DNA of 64,000 bases from an uncultured Planococcus sp. (GCA_947493585.1 CANLRI010000003.1:124001-188000); one strand, 5' to 3'. Positions 1-8,412 are shown, counted from the stretch's first letter. Program-made: numbers and translations. Notes: generated by a model from the letters alone, not told the origin.

Positions 1-952
1 CCTCGACGGTATCCAAGCCCTGTTCTTGCAACTCATACGCTTTCAGTTTGTTCAATAAACCGATGCCGCGCCCTTCCTGCCTCATATAAAGGACGATGCC
101 CGCGCCTGCCTGCTCGATCAATTCGAGCGATTTCTCAAGCTGGGCCCCGCAATCACAGCGGCGCGAATGAAAAATATCACCGGTTAAGCACTCTGAGTGA
201 ATGCGGACGATTGGTGCTTCCACCGATTCCGGATTGCCTTTGACGATGGCAACGTGCTCTTCTGTATCCAAGCGGTTGGAATAGCCAACCATGCGGAACT
301 CACCGAAATCAGTGGGCATGTGGACACTCGATTCCCGCTTGAGGATTGGGTCTTTCTCCGCGCGGTACGCATACAGATCCTCGATGGTAATAAGTTTCAA
401 GTTGAATTCATCCGCCAGCTTTTCCAGTTCTGGCATGCGCGACATCGAGCCGTCAATGTTCATGATCTCGCAAATGACTGCCGCCGGTTCACTGCCGCTA
501 AGACGCGCCAGATCGACCGATGCTTCCGTATGTCCCTGGCGTTGGAAAACGCCGCCTGATTTTGCGACAAGCGGGAAGACATGGCCAGGTCTTTTGAAAT
601 CCTGCGGTACGGCTTTCGTATTGAGCATCTGCAAAATGGTGTCCGACCGTTCAAAAGCGCTGATGCCGGTCTTGGCATCTTTATGGTCGATGCTGACGGT
701 AAATGCCGTTTCGTGGTGGTCGGTATTATGGCTGACCATTTGGTCGAGTTTCAAGCGCAAGGCGATATCTGGCGAGACCGGCGTGCAGATGAGACCGCGA
801 CCGTGCGTGGCCATAAAATTGATGTTTTCAGGCGTCGCATGTTCTGCGAGGCACACAAAGTCGCCTTCATTTTCCCTTGATTCATCGTCTACCAGAATAA
901 TGACTTTTCCTGCCTGCAAATCCTTTACTGCTTCTTCAATTGTGTTTAGCAT
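1..952 (-). CDS. ribBA: Bifunctional 3,4-dihydroxy-2-butanone-4-phosphate synthase / GTP cyclohydrolase II (3' end cut by window)
   Basis: Catalyses two entry steps of riboflavin synthesis: ribulose 5-phosphate to dihydroxybutanone phosphate, and GTP ring opening. About 317 codons are visible. The N-terminal half is the RibB domain, with an acidic [10 protein letters not shown] metal/substrate loop near residues 22-31. From about residue 205 the RibA domain follows, with the zinc cysteines in SECLTGD and CDCGAQL and the QEGRGIGLL motif just before the edge. The ATG at 952 has AAAGGAGC upstream. It lies 12 bases after ribE in the ribD-ribE-ribBA order; ribH would be expected beyond the left edge (inference). 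Expression should depend on the FMN riboswitches upstream of ribD. Confidence 0.96.
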   Translation of the reverse strand, partial: MLNTIEEAVKDLQAGKVIILVDDESRENEGDFVCLAEHATPENINFMATHGRGLICTPVSPDIALRLKLDQMVSHNTDHHETAFTVSIDHKDAKTGISAFERSDTILQMLNTKAVPQDFKRPGHVFPLVAKSGGVFQRQGHTEASVDLARLSGSEPAAVICEIMNIDGSMSRMPELEKLADEFNLKLITIEDLYAYRAEKDPILKRESSVHMPTDFGEFRMVGYSNRLDTEEHVAIVKGNPESVEAPIVRIHSECLTGDIFHSRRCDCGAQLEKSLELIEQAGAGIVLYMRQEGRGIGLLNKLKAYELQEQGLDTVE

Positions 953-964
953 CGCTTTGCTCCT

Positions 965-1600
965 TTAAAATCCGTGGCGCCGCAAATAATCGGCGTTCAT
1001 CGGTTGTTTTGGCGCATGCTCCATAAAACGCTGCACGTACTTTCCGAACATATCGGTTTCAAGATTGACCGAATCGCCTACTTTTTTGCTACCCAAAGTC
1101 GTTTCTCCGGCCGTATGCGGGATAAGCGAAACGGTCAAATGATTTTCGCTGAGTTCGAAGATCGTTAAACTGATGCCGTCGATTGCGACGGACCCTTTGA
1201 CGATCGACTGCGCAAGCAATTCAGCGGGTGCTGCTATATCGATATACATAGCATTTTCCTGTGGGCGCTTGCGTAAGATCTTGCCGACCCCGTCGATATG
1301 GCCTGCCACAAGATGTCCGCCGAAACGGCCATTCGCCGCCATGGCACGCTCCAAATTGACCGTGCTGGATGTGCCCAGCGAAGAAAGTGTCGTGCCGTGG
1401 AATGTTTCCGGCATGACGTCCACTGTAAAACGGCCGCTCGACAATGAAGTCACTGTCAAGCACACCCCTTCGACTGAAATACTGTCGCCGATTTTTGTTT
1501 CTTCTAAAACGACATTTGCGCGTATCGTCATTTCCATGCTGGACGCGCCGCGCTTGATGCCGGCGAGTTGTCCGGTTTCTTCAATAATGCCTGTAAACAT
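965..1600 (-). CDS. ribE: Riboflavin synthase, alpha chain
   Basis: Dismutates two 6,7-dimethyl-8-ribityllumazine molecules to riboflavin. The 211-residue protein starts with the family hallmark MFTGIIEE and has two lumazine-binding repeats (about 1-97 and 98-190); GGHLVAGHIDG marks the first. The frame could open nine bases earlier at a GTG, but the ATG at 1600 sits at normal distance from AAAGGAG and gives the canonical N-terminus, so I use it. It follows ribD by five bases and precedes ribBA by 12, so the three are very probably one transcript. Length is normal for the family. Confidence 0.96.
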   Translation of the reverse strand: MFTGIIEETGQLAGIKRGASSMEMTIRANVVLEETKIGDSISVEGVCLTVTSLSSGRFTVDVMPETFHGTTLSSLGTSSTVNLERAMAANGRFGGHLVAGHIDGVGKILRKRPQENAMYIDIAAPAELLAQSIVKGSVAIDGISLTIFELSENHLTVSLIPHTAGETTLGSKKVGDSVNLETDMFGKYVQRFMEHAPKQPMNADYLRRHGF

Positions 1601-1605
1601 TTTTG

Positions 1606-2688
1606 TCACTCCTTTAAGGTGGAGATGATCTTCAGATCCGTTCCGAGGCGTTCTACTTTCTGCGTTTCCAAGCGAATGCCGTTTGAAGCAGAATCGGTTT
1701 GCAAATCGCCGAAGACAGAAACGGTTCCTTCGCCGCCGAGGATGATCGGTGCGATATACGTAGCGATTTCATCTACTTGCCCGCTTTTCAAAAAAGCGGT
1801 ATTGATTTTTTGGCCGCCTTCGACAAGGACAGATAACACTTTCTGCTCGGCCAGCATTTCCAATGCGGCCGTGATTTCCACATCCGGCGTGTCCAGTTGA
1901 AGGATTCGGACATGCCCCGGAAATGTTCCGCGGCTGTCGATATCAGCTTGTGACCCGACGATAATCCAAGTAGGGGCATCAGGTACTTGAATAATGTGGC
2001 TTTCTATCGGGATACGCAGATGGCGATCCAGGACGACTCGGATTGGCTGCTTCGGGAAGCCGGCAATCCGATTGGTCAAGCGGGGGTTGTCGAGTACGAC
2101 CGTTTGCGCGCCGACTAAAATGGCGTCGTGCAGTAAGCGCAGTTTGTGGACATCGCGTTGCACTTCAGATCCCGTAATTTTTTCTGAACGGCCGCCGTAT
2201 ACAGCGATTTTGCCGTCTAGCGTGATGGCATGCTTCAATGTGACGAACGGCCGATTTTTACGGATAAAGGTGAAGAACATCCGGTTCAGCTCCGCAGCTT
2301 CCTGCTCGCAGACACCGGTTTCTACAATGATTCCCGCATCTTCAAGCTTTTGGATGCCTTGCCCTGAAACGAGCGGGTTTGGGTCCAGCACAGCAACAAC
2401 GACACGGCGAATGCCGGCTTGGATGATTGCATCTGCGCAAGGCCCCGTCCGGCCATAATGGCTACACGGCTCCAGCGTCACATATAAATCCGCGCCTTGC
2501 GCTTCACTGCCAGCCATATTCAGCGCGTGAATTTCTGCATGCGCCTCTCCCGCCTTCAAATGCGCGCCCATGCCAATGATGCGGCCACCTTTGACGATCA
2601 CCGACCCGACAAGCGGGTTCGGGGAAGTCTGCCCGGCAGCTGATCTGGCCAACTCCAGTGCATGCTTCATGATTTGCTGATCGTCCAC
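1606..2688 (-). CDS. ribD: Bifunctional riboflavin deaminase/reductase RibD
   Basis: Carries out deamination and then side-chain reduction of the pyrimidine intermediate in riboflavin synthesis. In 360 residues the N-terminal deaminase shows the zinc motif H50-A-E52 with C75 and C84 in PCSHYGRTGPC; the C-terminal reductase domain runs from about residue 150, with VLVEGG near residue 290. The start is GTG at 2688 after AAAGGTG; an ATG six codons later is possible. It is the first gene of the rib operon, and its leader contains two FMN aptamers, each followed by an intrinsic terminator. Confidence 0.96.
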   Translation of the reverse strand: MDDQQIMKHALELARSAAGQTSPNPLVGSVIVKGGRIIGMGAHLKAGEAHAEIHALNMAGSEAQGADLYVTLEPCSHYGRTGPCADAIIQAGIRRVVVAVLDPNPLVSGQGIQKLEDAGIIVETGVCEQEAAELNRMFFTFIRKNRPFVTLKHAITLDGKIAVYGGRSEKITGSEVQRDVHKLRLLHDAILVGAQTVVLDNPRLTNRIAGFPKQPIRVVLDRHLRIPIESHIIQVPDAPTWIIVGSQADIDSRGTFPGHVRILQLDTPDVEITAALEMLAEQKVLSVLVEGGQKINTAFLKSGQVDEIATYIAPIILGGEGTVSVFGDLQTDSASNGIRLETQKVERLGTDLKIISTLKE

Positions 2689-2710
2689 TTGATCACACCT
2701 TTCACAACAA

Positions 2711-2740
2711 AATAAAAACCCATTGATTCATCAATGGGTT
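2711..2740 (-). terminator. Riboswitch-controlled terminator proximal to ribD
   Basis: Ten-base arms at 2717-2726 and 2731-2740 pair perfectly around a four-base loop and are followed, reading leftward, by a T-rich run. It lies between the proximal FMN aptamer and the ribD start and is the expected expression platform: FMN binding should favour this hairpin. Confidence 0.85.
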
Positions 2741-2793
2741 CGAAGACAATAGGAAATAGAACTATAGAATACTCTATAATTTCCGTGTTCTTC

Positions 2794-2912
2794 CTTCTCC
2801 CATCCAGACTTTAACTGTCGGCTTTGGACTTGCACCAAATCCTGCCCCGAAAGGCTCACGGGCTTCGAATTGCTTCGTTACCGTCGATTGGGAATTTCAC
2901 CCGACCCCGAAG
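2794..2912 (-). promoter_or_regulatory. FMN riboswitch (RFN element), proximal copy
   Basis: On the minus strand this 119-base segment has the conserved RFN order: the GGGTGAAATTCCC block, then CGGTAAC, a variable stem-loop, AGCCCGTGAGCC, and the closing GATGGGAGAAG. The family binds flavin mononucleotide and turns off rib operons by termination. Every position equals the distal copy 238 bases away except 2868 and 2875, which pair with each other in the variable stem (A-T here, G-C in the other copy). Confidence 0.95.
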
Positions 2913-2944
2913 GAATACTATTCAGTTGATCATCCATAGTATGC

Positions 2945-2978
2945 AAAAAAGGCCCCTTCCATAAAAGAAAGGGGCCTT
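2945..2978 (-). terminator. Terminator between the two FMN aptamers
   Basis: Arms at 2949-2958 and 2969-2978 pair perfectly (AAGGCCCCTT with AAGGGGCCTT) and a T-run follows toward 2945. It sits directly downstream of the distal aptamer, so that aptamer has its own expression platform and the leader can be stopped at two successive points. Confidence 0.88.
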
Positions 2979-3031
2979 GAAAGTGCATATCAAAGAAACC
3001 TAAGCTATTGCTAATAGGCTGCTTGACGGTT

Positions 3032-3150
3032 CTTCTCCCATCCAGACTTTAACTGTCGGCTTTGGACTTGCACCAAATCCTGCCCCGAAAGGCTCACGGG
3101 CTTCGGATTGCTCCGTTACCGTCGATTGGGAATTTCACCCGACCCCGAAG
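3032..3150 (-). promoter_or_regulatory. FMN riboswitch (RFN element), distal copy
   Basis: A second complete 119-base RFN aptamer, transcribed first. It carries all conserved RFN blocks and differs from the proximal copy only at 3106 and 3113, a paired position in the variable stem, so the two changes compensate. It is followed by the terminator at 2945-2978. Together the two units form a tandem, two-gate leader for the rib operon. Confidence 0.95.
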
Positions 3151-3267
3151 AACGCTATAGATGATTATCTGTAAGTTTAGCGCAAGCTTCAAGGGGTGTC
3201 CAGAAAAGAATCTTCATTTGTTGCGCACAGCCAACCGAACTACCAGAAATCGACTCGGATTTTGCCA

Positions 3268-3567
3268 TTACCACATTGGCCCACGCTCATCTGTCAACTC
3301 GATAAAAAAAGGGTAGATGCCCATGATCACTAAAAAGGAAGCCAGGAATAAGGCAAGGGAAGCGAACGGATCGATGCCGAAAGCGACCGAAATGAACATG
3401 ATGAGCGGAGCGGCAAAAACGAATAAGCTGGTCTTTTTCTTCGACTCCATGGAAACGTATTGTTCTTGGCGGCAGGCTGGACAAGTTAAGCTATCCCCTA
3501 ACGTGAACAGGCGGCAGACGGTCTGTCCCCATGTCCACGCCGCTCCACAATTTTGGCATTTCGGCAT
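3268..3567 (-). CDS. CXXC-20-CXXC zinc-ribbon membrane protein (hypothetical)
   Basis: A 99-residue protein of unknown role. C4/C7 and C29/C32 form a CXXC-(about 20)-CXXC pair, probably a zinc ribbon, with an extra C18 between them. Two hydrophobic helices follow at about residues 48-66 and 68-86, so a cytoplasmic zinc finger tethered to the membrane is likely. The ATG at 3567 is preceded by GGGGAG at good distance; two GTG codons just upstream are less well placed. Short proteins of this type are common in Bacillales and uncharacterised as far as I know. It is transcribed toward the rib leader but separated from it by more than 100 bases. Confidence 0.75.
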   Translation of the reverse strand: MPKCQNCGAAWTWGQTVCRLFTLGDSLTCPACRQEQYVSMESKKKTSLFVFAAPLIMFISVAFGIDPFASLALFLASFLVIMGIYPFFIELTDERGPMW

Positions 3568-3683
3568 CACCACTCTCCCCTTTCCTTGTACTATCTATAC
3601 TTACGTACATAAGCGGAATAAGTTCCCAAAATCGCCCCATTATTTCAGTTTTTTGGAGATTCCCGCACTTCCCCTCGGCATTT

Positions 3684-3710
3684 AAAAAACACTGCCCGTT
3701 GTGAGCAGTG
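3684..3710 (-). terminator. Terminator of the dioxygenase operon
   Basis: Hairpin with arms 3690-3695 and 3705-3710 and a six-T run on the minus strand, immediately after the dioxygenase stop codon. Confidence 0.75.
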
Positions 3711-3721
3711 CCGGATTTTTC

Positions 3722-4705
3722 TTATAAGTATTCTTTTTCGATATTCTTTGTGCTGCGCTCGGTATCGATCGGGCGCACCATGCTTTCGATCTGTTCGCGC
3801 TTCGGTTCTAAAAATGGCGGTAAAGAAAGTTTCTCCCCGAGTGTTTCATATGGCTCGTCGCCCATAAAGCCCGGGCCATCCGTTGCCCACTCGAACAATA
3901 GCCCGGGTGCGACGCGTGCATACAACGATTCGAAGAAAAAGCGGTCGACATAGCCAGAAGTCGAGAATCCGATCTCCTGCATATGGCTGATCCATTCATT
4001 TAACGCTTCACGATCCGCCACACGGAACGCGGCGTGATGCACTGTGCCAAAGCCTTGCTGACCGGATGGCAAATCTGCATTATGCTCGACGATCACTTGC
4101 GCACCGTTGCCGCCTTCGCCCATCTCGAACAAATGCAACGAGCCTTCTTCAGCGATTTCTTTCATATGCATCGCTTTTTCCAACACTTCCTTTAAATAAT
4201 CAAATTGGCCGATGCGGATATGGATTGGACCAAGACCAGTAATGGCAAATTCAAGCGGAACCGGCCCTTGCTGCCACGGTGTGCCGGCTTGTACGCCTTT
4301 ATTATTCTCGTCCGATACAAGCATATACTGCTGGTCATCGAAGTCTGCGAACGACAAAGTTTTGACGCCGAATTGCTCGGTTATGGCCGTATGCTGCACT
4401 TCGTATTTATCAAAGCGCTTTTCCCAATAGCTAAGCGCTTCGTCAGTCGGCACACGGAAAGCTGTTTTATAAATTTCATTCGTGCCGTGTGAGCCTTTCG
4501 GGATTCCCGGAAAATCAAAGAACGTCATATCCGTCCCGGCTGATCCTTTATCGTCTGCGAAAAACAAGTGATAGGTTTGGATATCATCCTGGTTCACCGT
4601 TTTCTTGACCAATCTCATACCCAATACATACGTGAAAAATTCATAATTCTTCTCGGCGCTGCTCGTAATCGCCGTTACATGGTGGATCCCTTTTAATTCA
4701 TTCAT
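3722..4705 (-). CDS. Ring-cleaving dioxygenase, glyoxalase/VOC family (MhqA/MhqO type)
   Basis: A 327-residue protein with two VOC modules (about 5-135 and 150-285). It opens with GIHHVTAI, containing the first metal-ligand histidine, and has HHAAFRV in the second module. Known relatives in Bacillus (MhqA, MhqE, MhqO) are Fe-dependent extradiol-type dioxygenases induced by hydroquinones and catechols; the exact substrate here is inferred. The ATG overlaps the stop of the upstream MarR gene by four bases (ATGA), so the two are translationally coupled, as in MhqR-controlled detoxification units. A terminator follows. Confidence 0.88.
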   Translation of the reverse strand: MNELKGIHHVTAITSSAEKNYEFFTYVLGMRLVKKTVNQDDIQTYHLFFADDKGSAGTDMTFFDFPGIPKGSHGTNEIYKTAFRVPTDEALSYWEKRFDKYEVQHTAITEQFGVKTLSFADFDDQQYMLVSDENNKGVQAGTPWQQGPVPLEFAITGLGPIHIRIGQFDYLKEVLEKAMHMKEIAEEGSLHLFEMGEGGNGAQVIVEHNADLPSGQQGFGTVHHAAFRVADREALNEWISHMQEIGFSTSGYVDRFFFESLYARVAPGLLFEWATDGPGFMGDEPYETLGEKLSLPPFLEPKREQIESMVRPIDTERSTKNIEKEYL

Positions 4706-5181
4706 GCATACCGCTCCTTATCGATTGGTCTTTTATCTTCCGTTTCGTTGCTTTCTTGTGCTTCGTAGCCGACTTTTTTCAACTTCTCGATCAATTCCAC
4801 GACTTCCTCTTGCCCCAGACCGGCAAACACTTTGTCCATCTGCCGTTCATGTTCGGGAAAAATCCGCTTCATCAACTCCTGGCCGCTGTCTGTCAAAAGC
4901 GCATATGTCACACGCCGGTCTTCTTTGCAGGCCTCCCGTTCGACATAGCCTTTGTGCTCGAGCTTATCGACCACATAGGTAATGCTGCTGCTTGCAATCA
5001 ATACTCTTTTGCCAATTGCCTGGATGGGCTGCCGGCCTTGGTGATAAAGCAATTCAAGCACCGAGAATTCCGTCGCGTTCAAACCGTATCCCGCCACATC
5101 GCGCTTGATGGCATCGTGTACAGCATCTGCTGCGCGAATCAAAACCGTTACAGCTTTCAGGTTCTGGTTGGAGAACTCCAT
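4702..5181 (-). CDS. mhqR: MarR-family transcriptional regulator (MhqR-like)
   Basis: A 159-residue winged-helix repressor. The helix-turn-helix and wing lie at about residues 45-100, with IASSSITYVVDKLEHKGYV as the recognition-helix region and the DRR wing motif. Its resemblance to Bacillus MhqR, a repressor of quinone and azo-compound detoxification genes, plus its overlap with a dioxygenase gene, suggests the same role; this is inference. The start chosen is the ATG at 5181 six bases after GAGGTG; a GTG three codons upstream is also in frame. The AT-rich region just upstream carries a candidate operator. Confidence 0.86.
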   Translation of the reverse strand: MEFSNQNLKAVTVLIRAADAVHDAIKRDVAGYGLNATEFSVLELLYHQGRQPIQAIGKRVLIASSSITYVVDKLEHKGYVEREACKEDRRVTYALLTDSGQELMKRIFPEHERQMDKVFAGLGQEEVVELIEKLKKVGYEAQESNETEDKRPIDKERYA

Positions 5182-5208
5182 TCTTCTCACCTCTTTATTT
5201 CGAATTAA

Positions 5209-5232
5209 AATATCTTTAATTAAAAGTAATTA
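5209..5232 (-). promoter_or_regulatory. Candidate operator upstream of the MarR/dioxygenase operon
   Basis: A near-palindrome, CTTTAATTAAAAG at 5214-5226, lies in an AT-rich stretch about 30 bases before the regulator start. MarR repressors usually bind such inverted repeats over their own promoter. It is low complexity, so the assignment is tentative. Confidence 0.35.
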
Positions 5233-5283
5233 TAACAAGCTGCCGCTGATGGGTCAAGAGAACGGCTTCCACTTAAAGCCAAT

Positions 5284-5317
5284 AAAAAAACTCCTCTCCG
5301 CGATATGCGAAAAGGAG
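5284..5317 (-). terminator. Terminator after the thioesterase gene
   Basis: Arms CTCCT (5291-5295) and AGGAG (5313-5317) with a partly paired interior, followed on the minus strand by seven T residues. Confidence 0.65.
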
Positions 5318-5327
5318 CTATAGAAAT

Positions 5328-5726
5328 TTATAATTTGAACGTGCCCGTGCTATAAGCCAATAATTCATCCCGGTCGCTGACAACGCGCCCTGTCAGGATC
5401 GCTGTACTATTCGTTTGATGCAGCATTTCAGCGTGGAAAATGGCCGTTCCCTCCGCCAAGCTTTTGATAAAGCGGACTTCCATTTGAATCGTCGAAACCG
5501 CGTCACTCCCTAGTGACCGAGAAGCTAAGCCCATAACGATATCGATTCCCGACATGATCGCGCCGCCATGCAGCATATTTTGCATATTGTCGTTTTCGGT
5601 TTTTTTCTCCAAACGCATAGATGCACTGCCGTACTCTACCCGGTCGATTTCAAAACCGAGCAGCTGGAAATAAGGTCCATTCTCGAACTGCTCGATCAAT
5701 TGCATATATTCCTGTACGTTTTGCAC
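5328..5726 (-). CDS. PaaI-family hotdog-fold thioesterase
   Basis: A 132-residue single hotdog domain. The segment NMLHGGAIMSGID (about residues 48-60) matches the HGG-containing active-site helix of PaaI/YdiI acyl-CoA thioesterases, which hydrolyse acyl- or aryl-CoA esters. Start is GTG at 5726 after GGGGAG. It is a single gene with its own terminator, in opposite orientation to the esterase on its upstream side. Substrate cannot be read from the sequence; neighbouring aromatic-stress genes make an aryl-CoA possible, but that is speculation. Confidence 0.82.
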   Translation of the reverse strand: MQNVQEYMQLIEQFENGPYFQLLGFEIDRVEYGSASMRLEKKTENDNMQNMLHGGAIMSGIDIVMGLASRSLGSDAVSTIQMEVRFIKSLAEGTAIFHAEMLHQTNSTAILTGRVVSDRDELLAYSTGTFKL

Positions 5727-5847
5727 ACGATCTCCCCCAGTTGACTATTCTTCCATTAGTATAGCATTCCTTTTTGAGGCAATTGAATCGGCAGGATTTT
5801 CCTAAAAAGCAACGAATACTTAAGGACTACCTAAAGGAGGTTTTTGG

Positions 5848-6591
5848 ATGACACACGATTTTGATGTACTTTCCGGCGCAGAGCCGTTTATTTCCGAAGG
5901 CGGGAAAACGGGAATCCTCGTATCCCACGGTTTTACCGGCACGACTCAAAGCATGCGCCCGCTTGCCGAGGCTTTCGCGAACGAAGGATATAGCGTCTAT
6001 GCCCCGCGACTGAAAGGGCATGGCACCCATTACGAAGATATGGAAAAGTGCACCTATCAGGATTGGATCGCCTCTGTCGAAGAAGCTTACGCTTGGCTAT
6101 CGGAGCGCTGCGATAAGATATTCGTCGCAGGCTTGTCGATGGGCGGCACACTCGCTTTGTATATGGCGGAAAACCATCCAGAAATCCGCGCCATTTCCTT
6201 GATCAACGCTGCTGTCGACGTCCCGGACATGGAAGGCGTCAAAGAACTGCAGGATGTGCGCTTTTTGGACGCCATCGGATCCGATATCAAAAAACCAGGG
6301 ATCACTGAGCTTGCATACGACAAAACACCAGTCGCTTCCGTTAAGGAGATCCTATCTTTCATGGACTTGGTGCGCAAAAACCTTTCAGCTATCCATTGCC
6401 CGACGCTGCTGTTCGTCTCGCCGGAAGACCATGTCGTTCCGCCAGCTAATTCAACATTCATTTTCGATCATATTTCATCTGTGGAAAAAGACCTCATCGA
6501 AATGCCGGACAGCTACCATGTGGCAACGCTTGATCACGACCAGCAACGGATCATCGACGGCACACTAGCCTTTTTCCGCACCTACGAATAA
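5848..6591 (+). CDS. Carboxylesterase / monoacylglycerol lipase, alpha/beta hydrolase (Est30 type)
   Basis: A 247-residue cytoplasmic hydrolase of the Est30/YvaK group. The oxyanion motif HGFTG is at 27-31, the nucleophile S97 sits in GLSMGG, the acid is in SPEDHVV and the histidine in SYHVATLDHD near the C-terminus. These enzymes hydrolyse short-chain carboxylesters and monoglycerides. A strong AAAGGAGG precedes the ATG. It is a single gene ending at a hairpin shared with the convergent O-methyltransferase. Bacillus homologues can be linked to the rnr-smpB region; that linkage is absent here. Confidence 0.9.
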   Translation: MTHDFDVLSGAEPFISEGGKTGILVSHGFTGTTQSMRPLAEAFANEGYSVYAPRLKGHGTHYEDMEKCTYQDWIASVEEAYAWLSERCDKIFVAGLSMGGTLALYMAENHPEIRAISLINAAVDVPDMEGVKELQDVRFLDAIGSDIKKPGITELAYDKTPVASVKEILSFMDLVRKNLSAIHCPTLLFVSPEDHVVPPANSTFIFDHISSVEKDLIEMPDSYHVATLDHDQQRIIDGTLAFFRTYE

Positions 6592-6612
6592 ACTTTAGTC
6601 TGTTCATACAAT

Positions 6613-6650
6613 AAAGGACGGAAGGCGTGAGAGCCTCCCGTCCTTTATTT
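6613..6650. terminator. Bidirectional terminator between esterase and O-methyltransferase
   Basis: Nine-base arms 6613-6621 and 6638-6646 pair perfectly, with an inner AGGC/GCCT extension and T-rich DNA on the plus-strand side. It serves the esterase and possibly the convergent methyltransferase. Confidence 0.75.
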
Positions 6651-7284
6651 ATTTCTTCACTCTCGACACGAGCAAACCATCGCCGACCGGCAGCAAGATC
6701 GACTCTAGTTGCAGATGCCTTGCAGCCGTTTTGTTGAACTTCTTCATGAGCTCGGTGTGCTGGCGCTCTTTACCCGCCTCTGCCACGCTTCCTCCTGCCA
6801 GTACATTATCGGCGACAATCAATGCCCCGTTTTCTGCAAGTTCTAAGCAAGCGGCTAAATAGTTTTCATAATTTTCCTTATCAGCATCGATGAAAAAGAA
6901 ATCGAATGTCCGCCCATCGTTTTTCAATTGCGCCAAGCTGTCCAAGGCCGGGCCGGTCAAATAATCGACTTGCCCACTAAATCCAGCTTGTGCCAGATGG
7001 GCGCTTGCCAGTTCCGCATAGTCCTGCTCCAATTCCAGCGAAGTTAAATGACCTTGTGTCCTAAAGCCACGTGCCAGGCAAATGCCGCTATAGCCGCCGA
7101 GCGCGCCAATTTCCAACACTTTTTCTGCCCCCGTCATCGCCACAAGCATCGTCAGCAGTTTTCCAGACGCTGGCGAGACCGAAATCGGCCGCATGTCTTT
7201 TTCATCGATTGCGGCAAGCACGCTTTCCAGCACTTCATCTTGCCCGACAAACACTTTATTGATATAGGAATTGATTTGTTCCAT
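6649..7284 (-). CDS. O-methyltransferase, class I SAM-dependent (caffeoyl-CoA family)
   Basis: A 211-residue SAM-dependent methyltransferase. The SAM-binding loop is EIGALGGYSG (about 60-69), and DADKENY (about 130-136) is the metal/catalytic aspartate region typical of the cation-dependent catechol/caffeoyl-CoA OMT group (Bacillus YrrM type). Probably methylates a hydroxyl of a catechol-like compound; substrate unknown. The ATG has GAGGGATAG upstream. A hairpin at 7307-7336 separates it from the upstream siderophore-binding gene, so it is probably transcribed alone or by readthrough. Confidence 0.88.
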   Translation of the reverse strand: MEQINSYINKVFVGQDEVLESVLAAIDEKDMRPISVSPASGKLLTMLVAMTGAEKVLEIGALGGYSGICLARGFRTQGHLTSLELEQDYAELASAHLAQAGFSGQVDYLTGPALDSLAQLKNDGRTFDFFFIDADKENYENYLAACLELAENGALIVADNVLAGGSVAEAGKERQHTELMKKFNKTAARHLQLESILLPVGDGLLVSRVKK

Positions 7285-7306
7285 GTTCCTATCCCTCCTT
7301 GTAATT

Positions 7307-7336
7307 GAAAAAAAGCCCCGGCGATGCCGGAGCTTT
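7307..7336 (-). terminator. Terminator after the siderophore-binding protein gene
   Basis: GC-rich hairpin (CCGGC/GCCGG core) followed on the minus strand by a seven-T run, a few bases after the stop at 7342. Confidence 0.85.
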
Positions 7337-7341
7337 GGCCA

Positions 7342-8298
7342 TTAAAATGCAGATCCGATGGCGTTAACCATTTCGCTGACAGACTGCAATCCGCCGCCGG
7401 ACAGATACCAGTAATCCGGGTCCAAATAAATGATCTTATCGCTTTGGTAAGCATTCGTTTTCTGGACCAACTCATTTTCCAATGAATCTTTCGCGCTTGC
7501 GTCATTGCCGACTGCTGCATTGCGGTCGACGACGAACATCATGTCCGGGTTCGTATCAAGGATGTATTCGTATGTGATGCTTTGGCCATGAGTCGAAGCT
7601 TCGATGCCCTCGTCCGCTTGTTTTACGCCGAATACATCATGGATGATGCCGAAGCGTGAAGCCGCGCCGTACGCACTGACTTTTCCTTCATTAGCCAAAA
7701 CGATCAAGCCTTTTTCTTCAGAACTTGCTGTTTTCTCTTTAATGCCTTCGATTTGTTCGTTGATGGTTGCAAGCTCTTTTTCAACTTCTGCTTCTTTGCC
7801 GAAGATTTCCCCGACCGTTTCCATATTCGTCGTAAACGAGTTCATATATTCTGTTGTGTCTACGCCCAAGTGAATGGTCGGTGCAATGTCGCTGAATTCG
7901 TTATACATTTCCGCTTGGCGCCCGGAAATGATGATCAAGTCTGGATCCATAGCGTGAATCGCTTCAAAATCCGCTTCTTTTAATGTGCCGATGTTTTCGT
8001 ATTTCTCAGTGTCTTCGTATTGCTCCAAGTATGTAGGAATATTCCCTTGTGCAACGCCTGCCACAGATTCTACGCCCAATTGATCGAGTGTATCGAGAAT
8101 CCCGAAGTCGAACACGACGACTTTTTCAGGGTTTTTCGGAACTTCTGTCTCACCTAGTTCATGCGTCACCGTGATCGTTTCAGCTTCGGTTGTTTGTGCA
8201 TCTGCCGTTTGACTGTCTGTCGCCTCTTCTTCTGCCCCACATGCTGCAAGAACTGCAAACATCATTACTACTAAAATTGCCGCTAACCATTTCTTCAT
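7342..8298 (-). CDS. yclQ: Siderophore ABC transporter substrate-binding lipoprotein (YclQ-like)
   Basis: A 318-residue lipoprotein: hydrophobic signal then LAAC with C20 as the lipidated cysteine, an acidic linker, and a two-lobed periplasmic-binding fold. Segments such as KVVVFDFG, DPDLIIISGRQ and DTTEYMNSF closely match Bacillus subtilis YclQ, the petrobactin (catecholate siderophore) receptor. No permease or ATPase gene lies nearby, so it must use a transporter encoded elsewhere (inference). Its promoter lies between two Fur boxes, so iron-limited expression is strongly indicated. A terminator follows the gene. Confidence 0.92.
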   Translation of the reverse strand: MKKWLAAILVVMMFAVLAACGAEEEATDSQTADAQTTEAETITVTHELGETEVPKNPEKVVVFDFGILDTLDQLGVESVAGVAQGNIPTYLEQYEDTEKYENIGTLKEADFEAIHAMDPDLIIISGRQAEMYNEFSDIAPTIHLGVDTTEYMNSFTTNMETVGEIFGKEAEVEKELATINEQIEGIKEKTASSEEKGLIVLANEGKVSAYGAASRFGIIHDVFGVKQADEGIEASTHGQSITYEYILDTNPDMMFVVDRNAAVGNDASAKDSLENELVQKTNAYQSDKIIYLDPDYWYLSGGGLQSVSEMVNAIGSAF

Positions 8299-8412
8299 TT
8301 TTTTCGTCTCCTCTTCTATTGAAATTATTGGATGATGGACATCCGCATTGCATTATGTACTCTTTCTTCGGTAACTCTTGAGAAACCGCTCCTTCCATCG
8401 ATCAGATGATAC

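Noticed and set aside
291..968. A 225-codon plus-strand frame opposite ribBA
   Set aside because: It lies wholly antisense to a clear ribBA reading frame, has no ribosome site and its translation is serine/arginine-rich without any family resemblance.
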